Notes under the pieces: generated by a model | What the model was told of the DNA's origin: nothing | The model's input: only the letters and a program-made list of their open reading frames with translations | The model's database searches: none | Made by a program: the position numbers and the translations under genes | Assembly: GCF_004005565.1 (NCBI RefSeq) | Contig: NZ_SADD01000003.1 | Coordinates: 305,094 to 369,093 of the forward strand | Direction of reading: 5' to 3' | DNA from: Lujinxingia sediminis | Lineage (GTDB): Bacteria > Myxococcota_A > Bradymonadia > Bradymonadales > Bradymonadaceae | Length of the DNA: 64,000 bases | Shown: in pieces, positions 7,684 to 15,912 of the stretch | Layout of the letters: each line of letters starts with the position of its first letter | Numbering within the stretch: the first letter of the stretch is position 1

Positions 7684-9261
7684 GTGGTTGATGCCGTGAT
7701 GTTGGGTCAGCGTCTGCTGAACCTCGAAGATATCGAAGATGTCGTCTACCACCGAAAACCGGTGGAACTTGCCCCCGATGCGATCACACGCATTGATGAG
7801 GCCGCCGCCTTTGTGCGCCAGATGGCCGAGAGCGGTCAGGCGGTCTACGGGGTGACCACCGGCTTTGGCGCCAACCGCGACCGGGTGATTCGCCCCCAGG
7901 ACGCCGAGCGCCTTCAGGAAAACCTGATCATGAGCCACGCCTGCGGCGTGGGCCCTGCCCTCGACGTCGATGTGGTGCGCGCGATGATGCTTCTGCGCAT
8001 CAACGCCCTGGCTCAGGGAAACTCCGGGATCCGCACCTCCACGCTGAACCTGCTCATCGAGATGCTCAACCGCGGCGTGCACCCCATCGTCCCGGAGCTC
8101 GGGAGCGTGGGCGCCAGCGGTGACCTCTGCCCCCTGGCCCATATGTGCCTGCCGATGATCGGCCTTGGCGAGGTGCAAATCGAAGGGGTGACCTACACCG
8201 CCGAAGAAGGCATGAGCCGCGCCGGGCTGGAGCCGGTGCGCCTGACCTACAAAGAAGGCCTGGCGCTCCTTAACGGCACCCAGGCGATGACGGCGCTGGG
8301 CGTGGTCGTCGCCCTCTCCCTTCGCCCCCTTCTGGACTGCGCCGACGCCATCGGCGCGATGAGCCTGGAGGCCGTCGGCGGCCGCATGGAGGCGCTCGAT
8401 CCGCGCATTCACGCCATTCGCCGCCGTCCCGGCCAGATGCTCAGCGCAGGCCACGTGCGCTACATGGTCGAAGGCAGCGAGCTTGCCGGTGCCTCTCCGG
8501 GCACCGTCGAGGGCAAGGTCGAGTATGTGCAGGATTCGTACTGCCTGCGCTGCATGCCCCAGGTCCACGGCGCCTGCCGCGACGTGCTCCACCACGTCAT
8601 CAATGTGCTGATGACCGAGGCCAACGCCGTCACCGACAACCCGCTGGTCTTTGTGCCCGACGCCTTCCAGGACGGCGCGATCCTCTCCGGCGGTAACTTC
8701 CACGGCCAGCCCGTGGCCATGGCGCTCGATTACCTCAAGCTCGCCATCGCCGAGATCGGCTCCATCTCGGAGCGACGCAGCGCCAAGCTCACCGACAAAT
8801 ACTTCTCCGAGGGGCTTCCGGCCTTTCTGGTCAACGAGCCCGGGCTGAACTCCGGGATGATGATCCCGCAGTACGTCGCCGCCGCGCTCGTCTCCGAGAA
8901 TAAGAGCCAGAGCCACCCGGCCAGCGTCGACTCCATTCCCACCAGCGCCAACATGGAAGACCACGTGTCGATGGGCATGCACGCCGGCCTCCACGCCTAC
9001 CGCATCATGACCAACGTGGAGCGCGTGCTGGCCATCGAGTATCTGATCGCCGGCCAGGCCCTCGACCTGCGCGAGGGCTACCAGCTCGGAAAGCGCACCG
9101 GAAAAGCGCTGGAGAGCCTGCGCCAGAAGGTCAGCTTTATGAGCGAAGACCGCGTGCTCTACACCGACATCAACAACGCCACCGAGCTCATCCGACGCGG
9201 CATTCCCGCCGACTGTCTGGCCGATTACGAGACCGACCACGAAGCCATCCTCGCGGAGTAA
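7684..9261 (+). CDS. hutH: Histidine ammonia-lyase
   Basis: 525 residues from GTG 7684, which has GGGGAG eight bases upstream; ATG 7699 is an alternative. The MIO prosthetic group forms from Ala144-Ser145-Gly146 in SVGASGDLCPLAH. The substrate pocket has the SH pair (IMSHACGVG) typical of histidine rather than phenylalanine or tyrosine lyases, and the TTGFG loop and MEDHVSMG motifs are present. It deaminates L-histidine to trans-urocanate in the cytosol. No hutU, hutI or regulator lies beside it, which is unusual for a catabolic pathway. A Cys replaces the usual residue after GDL. A strong terminator follows. Confidence 0.93.
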   Translation: MVDAVMLGQRLLNLEDIEDVVYHRKPVELAPDAITRIDEAAAFVRQMAESGQAVYGVTTGFGANRDRVIRPQDAERLQENLIMSHACGVGPALDVDVVRAMMLLRINALAQGNSGIRTSTLNLLIEMLNRGVHPIVPELGSVGASGDLCPLAHMCLPMIGLGEVQIEGVTYTAEEGMSRAGLEPVRLTYKEGLALLNGTQAMTALGVVVALSLRPLLDCADAIGAMSLEAVGGRMEALDPRIHAIRRRPGQMLSAGHVRYMVEGSELAGASPGTVEGKVEYVQDSYCLRCMPQVHGACRDVLHHVINVLMTEANAVTDNPLVFVPDAFQDGAILSGGNFHGQPVAMALDYLKLAIAEIGSISERRSAKLTDKYFSEGLPAFLVNEPGLNSGMMIPQYVAAALVSENKSQSHPASVDSIPTSANMEDHVSMGMHAGLHAYRIMTNVERVLAIEYLIAGQALDLREGYQLGKRTGKALESLRQKVSFMSEDRVLYTDINNATELIRRGIPADCLADYETDHEAILAE

Positions 9262-9281
9262 GCGGGCTCGGCCAGTGCGGA

Positions 9282-9330
9282 GACGACGAAGGGCGATGCG
9301 CGACCGTGGGTCGTGCGTCGTCCTTTTTTT
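9282..9330 (+). terminator. Terminator of hutH
   Basis: GACGACG (9282-9288) pairs with CGTCGTC (9316-9322), with an inner CGACC/GGTCG stem, followed by seven T (9324-9330) and then ATGC. The core GCGACCGTGGGTCG reappears in the array at 10.6 kb. Confidence 0.85.
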
Positions 9331-9376
9331 ATGCTGAGAATCTGCGCCTGAGTGGCTGTTCTGGGTCGCCTGAGGT

Positions 9377-9738
9377 GCAGCTAAGGGGTCTGAGTCGTCG
9401 ATTTACCTGAGTAAAAGAGGAGGTAAGGAGGCCGAGTCGTCGATTTACCCGAGTAAAAGTGGAGGTAAGGGGTCTGAGTAGCCCTTCTGTTGCGAACAGA
9501 AGTGGAGGTAAGGGGTCTGAGTGGGTGTTCTGTTGCGAACAGAAGCGCAGCTAAGGGGTCTGAGTGGGTGTTCTGTCGTGAACAGAAGTGGAGGTAAGGG
9601 GCCTGAGTAGCCCTTCTGTTGCGAACAGAAGTGGAGGTAAGGGGCCTGAGTAGCCCTTCTGTTGCGAACAGAAGCACAGCTAAGGGGTCTGAGTGGGTGT
9701 TCTGTCGTGAACAGAAGTGGAGGTAAGGGGTCTGAGTG
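9377..9738. repeat. 42-43 bp tandem array with internal stem-loops
   Basis: About 8.4 copies of a unit beginning GGAGGTAAGGGGTCTGAGT and ending in a palindrome. In six units the palindrome is TTCTGTTGCGAACAGAA (or a TCGTGA loop variant). In the first two it is TTTACCTGAGTAAAA or TTTACCCGAGTAAAA, so both arms changed together. Unit starts alternate GGAGGTAAG and GCAGCTAAG/ACAGCTAAG. No gene lies in it; frames open through it are repeat artefacts. It fills most of the 535-bp gap after hutH. Confidence 0.92.
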
Positions 9739-9796
9739 GGCGTCCTCGCCGCTCCGACCTCCTTGCCAGCCCCCACCAGGCCCCCTTGAACGACCA

Positions 9797-10099
9797 TTAT
9801 TGATAAAATTCGTCGGGGAGCAGGGCGCGGCCCAGCGCGCTGAAGCCACGAGGATCTTCATCGGATGACGCCGGGGCGCTTTCGGGGTCGACGACCAGGG
9901 CGACGAGGTCGTCGTAGGTCTGGAAGGTGCGATCGGGCAGAAGCCCCAGGGTGTCGATGACACGTTGGGGAGCGCCGGCTTTACGCGCCTTATCGAGGAG
10001 CTCTCCGGTGTGGGCGGGGTACTCCACGTCGGCGATGTATTCGGTGACCTCGTTGAGGAGGCGATTGGTGGCGGGGTCGTTGGTCAGGCGTTCCATCAT
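9797..10099 (-). CDS. DUF2795-type small protein, copy 1
   Basis: 100 residues. The core (DVEYPAHTGELLDKARKAGAP ... LGLLPDRTFQTYDDL) matches the DUF2795 pattern: a Tyr-Pro followed by a short helix, then LPDRxF and a second helix. The family consists of small soluble proteins, often in stress contexts, of unknown function. Start ATG 10099 has GGAG eight bases before it; the Met after it is a possible alternative. It is followed on the minus strand by the stem-loop array. A paralogue lies 70 bases upstream. Confidence 0.85.
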   Translation of the reverse strand: MMERLTNDPATNRLLNEVTEYIADVEYPAHTGELLDKARKAGAPQRVIDTLGLLPDRTFQTYDDLVALVVDPESAPASSDEDPRGFSALGRALLPDEFYQ

Positions 10100-10169
10100 G
10101 GGTCTCCAGAGCGGGGTTCGGGAGAGGGCGTTTCCGACGAAGGGGGCGCATCATGCCAGCCGATGGTTC

Positions 10170-10463
10170 TTAATGAGCGGTCTTGTTGGGGAGACTGCTG
10201 CTGCCTTTGAAGATCGAGGTCGAGCTATGCGGCTCGTTCTCCGGGTCGAATTTGTAGCCCAGGAGCGCCTTTTTGAGTTCATCGGGGTTCTGGAAGGTGT
10301 GTTCCGGCAGATCGCTCAGTGCTTTGAGGGTGTGCTCGGAGGCGCCCTCGTTGCGGAACTGGCTCAAGATATCTTCGGTGTAGATGGGGTAGTCGACCCG
10401 GGCGATGAGCGCGTCGATCTCGTCGCGGCTGAGGCGAGTGACGGGGCGGTCGGCGTAGTGCAT
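10170..10463 (-). CDS. DUF2795-type small protein, copy 2
   Basis: 97 residues from ATG 10463, chosen because CAGGAGG sits just before it; a longer frame reads upstream through the repeat array and is not credible. The central part (RVDYPIYTEDILSQFRNEGAS ... LSDLPEHTFQNPDEL) aligns with copy 1 almost position for position, so these are tandem duplicates that have diverged. The C-terminal tail (FDPENEPHSSTSIFKGSSS) is polar and probably disordered. Same strand as copy 1, probably one transcript. Confidence 0.85.
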   Translation of the reverse strand: MHYADRPVTRLSRDEIDALIARVDYPIYTEDILSQFRNEGASEHTLKALSDLPEHTFQNPDELKKALLGYKFDPENEPHSSTSIFKGSSSLPNKTAH

Positions 10464-10572
10464 GGAAAGCCTCCTGGCGAGGGTGGGGGAAGAGGGTGGA
10501 TCCATGCCAGAAACCTGCGCACGACCGGCCCGACACGAAACGATGGGGGCCGACCTTCTCAAAAACGCTGCT

Positions 10573-10711
10573 CTGCAGAGCGACCTGCAGAGCGACCTGC
10601 AGAGCGACCTGCACAACGACCTGCAGAGCGACCCACGGTCGCGTCGCAGAGCGACCCACGGTCGCGTCGCAGAGCGACCCACGGTCGCGTCGCAGAGCGA
10701 CCCACGGTCGT
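10573..10711. repeat. Adjacent 12-bp and 23-bp tandem arrays
   Basis: Bases 10573-10630 hold about five copies of AGCGACCTGCAG with one CACAACG variant. Bases 10626-10711 hold 3.5 copies of a 23-bp unit AGCGACCCACGGTCGCGTCGCAG split as a CGACC/GGTCG palindrome plus spacer. The two arrays share the AGCGACC start, suggesting one grew from the other. The gap from 10464 to 10801 contains only this, a terminator and short spacers. Confidence 0.9.
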
Positions 10712-10724
10712 GGATGGGGCGCAT

Positions 10725-10764
10725 AAAAAAAGGGCGATGTTCGACCGAAGGTCGGACATCGCCC
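10725..10764 (-). terminator. Terminator of the Cys-rich lipoprotein gene
   Basis: A 15-bp stem with one mismatch: 10732-10746 (GGGCGATGTTCGACC) against 10750-10764, loop GAA. On the minus strand it is followed by seven T (10731-10725) and ATGC. It ends the gene at 10802. Confidence 0.9.
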
Positions 10765-10801
10765 CGGGGTGGCGCGGTGATGAGGTAGGTGCGGGTCAAC
10801 C

Positions 10802-11131
10802 TCAGGCCGCTCGCTCGCAGGTGATCGTCGCGCCGCATTCGGTGACGTCGTAGCAGGAGGCGTCGGTCGGGCAGCTCTCGACTTCGGCGTCGTCCGCCTC
10901 GCATTGGGGGAGGGCCGCGCACTCGTTGGGGATGTCCTGGCAGTAGATGGTGGAGCCGCAGAGGGTGTTTTCGTGGCAGGTGTCATCGCCTTCGTCGCAG
11001 CGTTCCACCACGTTTTGATCGGCGTTGCAGGCGGGCTCGGCGTCGCATAGGTGGTTATCTTCGACGCAGGCGCTCAAGGTGAGGGTCAAAAGAAGGGCCG
11101 CGCTCAGGCGGCGAAGGATCGAGAGGGTCAT
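10802..11131 (-). CDS. Cysteine-rich lipoprotein
   Basis: 109 residues from ATG 11131; an in-frame upstream extension lacks a signal-like start. The signal peptide LRRLSAALLLTLTLSAC has a clear lipobox with Cys22. The mature part has a dozen cysteines spaced 5-12 residues apart (CDAEPAC, CDEGDDTC, CGSTIYC, CEADDAEVESC, CGATITC), arranged as two or three similar blocks, so it is probably a disulfide-stapled surface or periplasmic domain. It is very acidic. Its own terminator follows. No family recognised. Confidence 0.85.
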   Translation of the reverse strand: MTLSILRRLSAALLLTLTLSACVEDNHLCDAEPACNADQNVVERCDEGDDTCHENTLCGSTIYCQDIPNECAALPQCEADDAEVESCPTDASCYDVTECGATITCERAA

Positions 11132-11305
11132 GGCAAGACTCGGGGGCAGGGGGCGCATTCGCGCTGCATGTGCATCCATTGGAGGACTGAACTGATAAGG
11201 CATGCGAAGAACGCGAATCAAGGGAAGCCCGCACAGGCCGAACCGAGGTGCCCGATTCGATGGACGCGCTTTGGAGCTCCCGGGTTGTATCGACGCGAAT
11301 CTGCC

Positions 11306-12505
11306 TCAGCCCGAGGTCGCAAAAAGAGCGGTGCGCGCCTGGTTGAGGCCGGCCAGGGAGTGAATATCCCGGTTGAAGTAGGGCACTTGCAGGATCGGCA
11401 TCGTTTTGGGCAGTCGATCGCCCATCAGCGCGATGCTGGAGGCGTCCTGGGAGGCGCGGAGCTCGAACTGGGAGGCGTTCTCCAGCAGAAGCGCGGCCAG
11501 GGCGCTGGCGTCGAGGGCCTCGTCGAGCGCGGGCAACGGGGGCGCTTCGAGTGCAGTGGCCAGCTCGGCGGGCGGCAGCGCCAGGGCCTCTTCGCTGACC
11601 CAGCGGGGGTGCACGCGGTTGACGATGAAGGCGTCGACGTGCAGGGCGTCGCGGTCGAGCTTTTCGTAAAAGTAGAGCGCTTCTTCGACCGTGAGGCTGT
11701 CGGGGGCGGTGACCACCACAAAGCCGGTGGCCGGGCTTTTGAGCAGGTCGATGACGCCGCGGGCGCGCTCCTCAAAGCCCTCAAAAAGCGAGGAGAAGGT
11801 TTTGAGGAAAACGCCCAGGTCGCTCAAAAGCTCGCCGCCGGTGAATTTGCCCAGGGTGCGCATCACGTAGTTCGTGCCGAGGGAGACGATCCCCATGCCG
11901 GAGCGCCCGGAGAGCACGCCGGGTTTGTAGAGCCACTGCAGGGCGCGGGAGCTCACGGCGTCGACCAGGCGCTCGGGGGCTTCGAGAAAGTCCAGCGCGT
12001 GGGTGGTCGGCGGGGTGTCGAGCACGATCAGGTCAAACTCACCCGACTCGACGAGCTCATGGAGGCGCTCGGAGGCGGCGTACTCCTGGGTGCCGGCCAG
12101 GCTGGTGGAGAAGTAATGGTAAAAACGGTTGTCGAGGATGGCGTCGCGGGTTTTGGCGTCGGGGGCGTGGCGCTGGACCAGGCGATCGAAGGAATCCTTC
12201 ATATCGAGCATCATCGCCCAGAGCTCACCCTTTGGCTCAAGGCCCAGCTCTTTAAAACGCTCCAGCGGAATCTGCTGCATCTCGCTGCCCAGGGCCTCGA
12301 TGCCCAAGGAGTTGGCCAGGCGGCGGGCGGGGTCGATGGTCATGACGAGGACGCGGCGGCCGCTGAGCGCGGCGTTGAGCCCGATGACGGCGCTGGAGGT
12401 GGTCTTGCCCACGCCGCCGGAGCCCACGCAGATGACGACCTGTCGCTCGGAGATCACGCGCTCGAAGTGTCGGGAGGCCTGGGCCTCATCGTCGGTGCGG
12501 GCCAT
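11306..12505 (-). CDS. ArsA-family P-loop ATPase (first-type)
   Basis: 399 residues. The deviant Walker A of the SIMIBI class is at 28-36 (GSGGVGKTT), switch I has DPARRLANSLG, and switch II is LDTPPTTHAL. This is the ArsA/GET3 branch. ATG 12505 has AAAGGA upstream. No arsenite channel, ArsR or ArsC is near, so an arsenite pump role is unlikely; homologous pairs in deltaproteobacteria have no settled function. It lies 52 bases downstream of a second ArsA-type gene on the same strand, so the two probably form a heterodimer or act together at the membrane. Confidence 0.9.
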   Translation of the reverse strand: MARTDDEAQASRHFERVISERQVVICVGSGGVGKTTSSAVIGLNAALSGRRVLVMTIDPARRLANSLGIEALGSEMQQIPLERFKELGLEPKGELWAMMLDMKDSFDRLVQRHAPDAKTRDAILDNRFYHYFSTSLAGTQEYAASERLHELVESGEFDLIVLDTPPTTHALDFLEAPERLVDAVSSRALQWLYKPGVLSGRSGMGIVSLGTNYVMRTLGKFTGGELLSDLGVFLKTFSSLFEGFEERARGVIDLLKSPATGFVVVTAPDSLTVEEALYFYEKLDRDALHVDAFIVNRVHPRWVSEEALALPPAELATALEAPPLPALDEALDASALAALLLENASQFELRASQDASSIALMGDRLPKTMPILQVPYFNRDIHSLAGLNQARTALFATSG

Positions 12506-12557
12506 GGAGGAATCCTTTAAAAAGGTCGCCAGAAGCGCTCAAACGTCGGCTAGGAAA

Positions 12558-13583
12558 TCAGCCGGCGGAGCTTGAGGAGCGGTCGGCGGCGTCTTCGGCA
12601 GGGTTGGCAAGCGCGGGAAGCTCGCGGGAGAGGTGCTCGGCGATCTCGTCGATCGTGGCAAAGCTCATGCGGTCGTGGAAGTAGAAGGGCACCTCGACCA
12701 TGGGCGCGTCGGCCTTCTCGCGCAGCAGATCGAGGTACTCCTGCTGCATGGCGACCCGGGCGTTGCGAAAACGCGCAGCTTCCAGAAAACCGGACGCCGG
12801 GTGGGCCTCGGCATGCTTGTCGCCCGCATCGGCGGCGGCCTGCAGGGCGGCGTGGGCCTCGTTGAGGTGGGCGACCTGAGCCTCGTCAAAGAGGGGACGG
12901 TAGACGGCGTTGGCCAGCACCACGCCGATGGGTACGCCCATCTCTTCGCGGACCACCCGGGCCAGCTCCAGGGTCTCGTTGACCGGCATGTCTTCGGCCA
13001 GGGTCACCAGGTTGATGGCCGTGCGCTCCGGGTCCTGCAAAAGATCGAGGATGCGCCGGGCCTCCTCGAACATCAGGCCGGATTTGACCAGGCTGGTGAT
13101 CACCGAGGGGATTTTCAAAAAGAAAATACCGTGGCCGGTGGCCGGGGCGTCGACGATGATCTTATCCCATTTCGGGCGGCCGGCCTCGTCGGTCTCGTTG
13201 ACGTGGTAGTAGGCCTTGCCCAGCATCACCAGCTCGTTGAGGCCGGGGATGACTTTGAGAAAGGAGCTGACGATGCGGTTCTCGAAGACGGCGCGGTAGA
13301 CGAGCTTGATCTTGAGGATCATCAGCGCGTATTCGCGCATCGCCGCCGCCGGGGTGACGTTGACGGCGTAGAGGTTATCGTCGACCTCGCGGATCTCGTG
13401 GTCGACTTCACCGGCACCGAAGAGGGTGCTGATCTTGCCCTTGACGTTGAGCTCCATCAGCAGCGTGCGTTCGCCGCGTCGGGCGCAGCTGAGCGCGAAG
13501 GCCGCGGCCAGGGTGGTCTTGCCCACGCCGCCTTTGCCGCTGAAGAGGAAGAATCGCCGGTTGTAGAGGTCTGGGGAGGACAC
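12558..13583 (-). CDS. ArsA-family P-loop ATPase (second-type)
   Basis: 341 residues from GTG 13583, which places GKGGVGKTT at 16-24 as expected; an in-frame ATG at 13706 would add an Arg/Pro-rich extension unlike the family. Switch II reads VDAPATGHG, the classic ArsA/GET3 form, and a hydrophobic helix region (IPSVITSLVKSGLMF) follows. The C-terminus ends in a Ser-rich tail. It is the upstream partner of the ATPase at 11306. The partner has DTPPTTH where this one has DAPATGH, so they are anciently diverged, not a recent duplication. Confidence 0.88.
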   Translation of the reverse strand: MSSPDLYNRRFFLFSGKGGVGKTTLAAAFALSCARRGERTLLMELNVKGKISTLFGAGEVDHEIREVDDNLYAVNVTPAAAMREYALMILKIKLVYRAVFENRIVSSFLKVIPGLNELVMLGKAYYHVNETDEAGRPKWDKIIVDAPATGHGIFFLKIPSVITSLVKSGLMFEEARRILDLLQDPERTAINLVTLAEDMPVNETLELARVVREEMGVPIGVVLANAVYRPLFDEAQVAHLNEAHAALQAAADAGDKHAEAHPASGFLEAARFRNARVAMQQEYLDLLREKADAPMVEVPFYFHDRMSFATIDEIAEHLSRELPALANPAEDAADRSSSSAG

Positions 13584-13897
13584 GTCGGGCTCACCGAGGA
13601 GGGGGGAGCAGCTGGGAGGGGCCCGGCCGGAGAAGCGCGCGATGCGCGGCCGGCGATGGGGCCCGCGAGGCAGGCGGAATCTAATCAGGAACGACCACAA
13701 CCGCAAGGCCCTGAGCGTCAGGCAAAGCGGGCGGTTGACCCTTGCTTCTGGGCGATGGAACGAAGCGGCGCTGGAGCTTGTTCCGCACCCGACCTATAAG
13801 GCGGCGAGCGCCCGCCATGGAGGATTCTTTCAAGGAGGGGCCGGAGGCTCGGTCCGCCGAGATATCAACACGATGACGATGAGCGTGAGGCGTAAGG
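13584..13897. other. Divergent intergenic region between the ArsA pair and ygfZ
   Basis: About 314 bp that should hold promoters for both directions. A TATAAG box lies at 13795-13800 and a TTGACC at 13735, but neither has a good partner at 17 bases. No gene, repeat or terminator seen. Confidence 0.4.
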
Positions 13898-15007
13898 ATG
13901 GCGATATCGCAACAGATTCAGGCGAATTTTGAGGCGCGGGGCGCGGTGGTTGGCGAGGCGGGCCGGGTTCGTTTTGTGGGGCAGGAGGGCGCAGACGATC
14001 AGGTGGGCGTCGAGGCGGTGCTCGAAGAGGGGTTGGGCTGGGTGGCCCGAAGCCCGCGCGAGACGCTGACGATTGCGGGCGATGACGCCATTCCCTGGTT
14101 GCAGGGCCTTGTGACCAGCGATCTGATGGGGCTGGTTGAGGAGGGTAGAGGCCAGCGCACGACCTGGGTCAGCCATACCGGCCGCTTTGTGGGGGAGGCG
14201 CGTCTTATGCACTTCCCCGAGATGCTTCTGGTGGATCTGGAGCCGGGCACGCTGGCCGGCGGGCTGATGAGTCACCTGCGTCGCCATATTATTCTGGAAA
14301 AGGTCACCCTCAACGATCGAAGCGCCGAGACCTTTGTGCTGGGGCTCTACGGCCGGGGCGCAGCTCAGGTGCTGGGGCAGAGCGGAACGTGGGCGCATCG
14401 CATGGCACCCGGGAGCCTGACGATGTTCGGAGGCACCTGGGGTCAGATCGCCGGCTGCGGCGTGGTGGTGCAGCGGGTGCCCTGGTCGCCGGAGGAGGCC
14501 TATGAGCTGCGTCTGGATCCGGCGGAGGTGCTCAAGGTGATGGCCGCGGTGGAAGAGGTCGTGGGCCGCCGGCTTTCGATGTGCGGGGAGGCCGGCTTTG
14601 AGCGGCTGCGCCTGACCGCCGGGGTGCCGCGCTTCGGGGTGGAGCTGCACGAGAAGGTGATTCCGCTGGAGGCGGGCTTTGAAGACGCCATCGCCTACGA
14701 TAAGGGCTGCTATCTGGGGCAGGAGATCATCGCGCGCCTGGATACGCGCGGCACCCCGGCGAAGATGCTGCGCGGGGTGCGTTTGAAGGCCAGCAGGGCG
14801 CCGGAGGTCGGAGCGAAGGTGGAGGCGCTCATCGATGGCACGTGGTCCCAGAAGGGTGAGCTTGTCAGCGTGGCCCGCGATGGGGGTGGGGCGTTGTACC
14901 GGGGGCTGGTCTTTATGAAACGTGGGGCGTATGAGGTGGGGCAGACCATCCGCATCGGTGAGCTCGAGGGTGAGCTTGAGGCCCTTTTATCACTGCCCGG
15001 CGCGTAG
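13898..15007 (+). CDS. ygfZ: YgfZ/GcvT-type folate-binding protein
   Basis: 369 residues. The YgfZ signature K-G-C-Y-x-G-Q-E is intact, with Lys269, Gly270 and Cys271, followed by IIARLDTRG. The upstream part has the GcvT-fold pattern ([22 protein letters not shown]). YgfZ helps assemble or repair iron-sulfur clusters using tetrahydrofolate; the conserved Cys is essential in characterised members. Start ATG 13898 has GTGAGG seven bases upstream. It heads a co-directional run with uppS, thiD and murF/alr, although 88 bases separate it from uppS. Confidence 0.93.
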   Translation: MAISQQIQANFEARGAVVGEAGRVRFVGQEGADDQVGVEAVLEEGLGWVARSPRETLTIAGDDAIPWLQGLVTSDLMGLVEEGRGQRTTWVSHTGRFVGEARLMHFPEMLLVDLEPGTLAGGLMSHLRRHIILEKVTLNDRSAETFVLGLYGRGAAQVLGQSGTWAHRMAPGSLTMFGGTWGQIAGCGVVVQRVPWSPEEAYELRLDPAEVLKVMAAVEEVVGRRLSMCGEAGFERLRLTAGVPRFGVELHEKVIPLEAGFEDAIAYDKGCYLGQEIIARLDTRGTPAKMLRGVRLKASRAPEVGAKVEALIDGTWSQKGELVSVARDGGGALYRGLVFMKRGAYEVGQTIRIGELEGELEALLSLPGA

Positions 15008-15095
15008 TAGCGTGCACGGGATTCTGCGCCCGCTGAGGATGGGCGCAGCGCGGAGTGTTCCGAACGACATCGAACCTTTTACGAGTGCAGACGCG

Positions 15096-15911
15096 ATGGC
15101 AAAACTGACGGTCGATGAGGCCACGCTCAAGCAATTTGATGGAGTGGTCCCGCGCCACGTGGCCGTGATCATGGACGGCAACGGGCGCTGGGCCGTGCAG
15201 CGGGGAATGGCGCGTATTCGCGGCCACCATGAGGGGGCGAACGCGGTGCGACGGGTCGTGGAGAGCTGCCGCTACCTGGGCGTGGAGATTCTGACGCTCT
15301 ACGCGTTCAGCTCCCAGAACTGGGGGCGGCCGCGCGATGAGGTCAGCGGGCTGATGACGCTCTTCGACCTCTACATCAAAAAAGAGCGCAAGCGCCTGCT
15401 GAAGAACGGCATTCGTATGCAGGTGATCGGCGACCGTGAGCGTCTCTCCCCGAAGTTGCAAAAAGCCATCGAGGACTTGGAGGCGCATAGCGCCGAGAAT
15501 ACCGGGATGATCCTGCAGGTGGCGGTGAGCTACGGCGGACGCGAAGAGATCACCCAGGCCGCGCGCAACATCGCGCGGGACGCCGTCGCCGGAAAGCTCG
15601 ATGTTGACGCCATCGATGAAGACACGATCAGCCGGTACCTCTACACCCGGGGACGCCTCGATCCGGATCTCGTGATCCGCACCAGCGGGGAGTGCCGGGT
15701 CTCGAACTTTTTGTTGTGGCAGATCGCCTACAGCGAGCTCTTCATCACCGAGACGCTCTGGCCGGATTTTGATGAGGCGAAGTTGATCGAGGCGTTTGAG
15801 GATTACAGCCGACGCCAGCGGCGCTTCGGTCAGACCGGGGCGCAGATCGAGGACGATGGCGAGGATGCGGAAGGGGCCGACGGCCCTGATACCAGCGTGA
15901 GCGAGGAATGA
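15096..15911 (+). CDS. uppS: Isoprenyl (undecaprenyl diphosphate) synthase
   Basis: 271 residues from ATG 15096; the open frame extends upstream but into ygfZ. The cis-prenyltransferase signature [13 protein letters not shown] gives catalytic Asp27, and the second signature [14 protein letters not shown] is complete, with the E at the Mg2+ site in AYSEL. It condenses isopentenyl diphosphate onto farnesyl diphosphate to make the C55 carrier lipid for peptidoglycan and surface glycans. The acidic C-terminal tail ([12 protein letters not shown]) is extra. The Shine-Dalgarno is weak. One base separates its stop from thiD's start. The carrier lipid links it logically to the downstream murF. Confidence 0.95.
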   Translation: MAKLTVDEATLKQFDGVVPRHVAVIMDGNGRWAVQRGMARIRGHHEGANAVRRVVESCRYLGVEILTLYAFSSQNWGRPRDEVSGLMTLFDLYIKKERKRLLKNGIRMQVIGDRERLSPKLQKAIEDLEAHSAENTGMILQVAVSYGGREEITQAARNIARDAVAGKLDVDAIDEDTISRYLYTRGRLDPDLVIRTSGECRVSNFLLWQIAYSELFITETLWPDFDEAKLIEAFEDYSRRQRRFGQTGAQIEDDGEDAEGADGPDTSVSEE

Positions 15912-15912
15912 G

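Noticed and set aside
7684..9261. Phenylalanine or tyrosine ammonia-lyase
   Set aside because: The substrate-pocket pair is SH (MSHACGVG), typical of histidine lyases, and the other HutH motifs match.
9377..9738. CRISPR array
   Set aside because: Units abut directly with no unique spacers, and no cas genes are near.
9381..9963. Minus-strand frames through the 43-bp array
   Set aside because: Their translations are repeat artefacts rich in Leu/Ser/Arg with no conserved pattern.
11306..13583. Arsenite efflux operon
   Set aside because: No arsB, arsR, arsC or arsD; only ArsA-fold ATPases.
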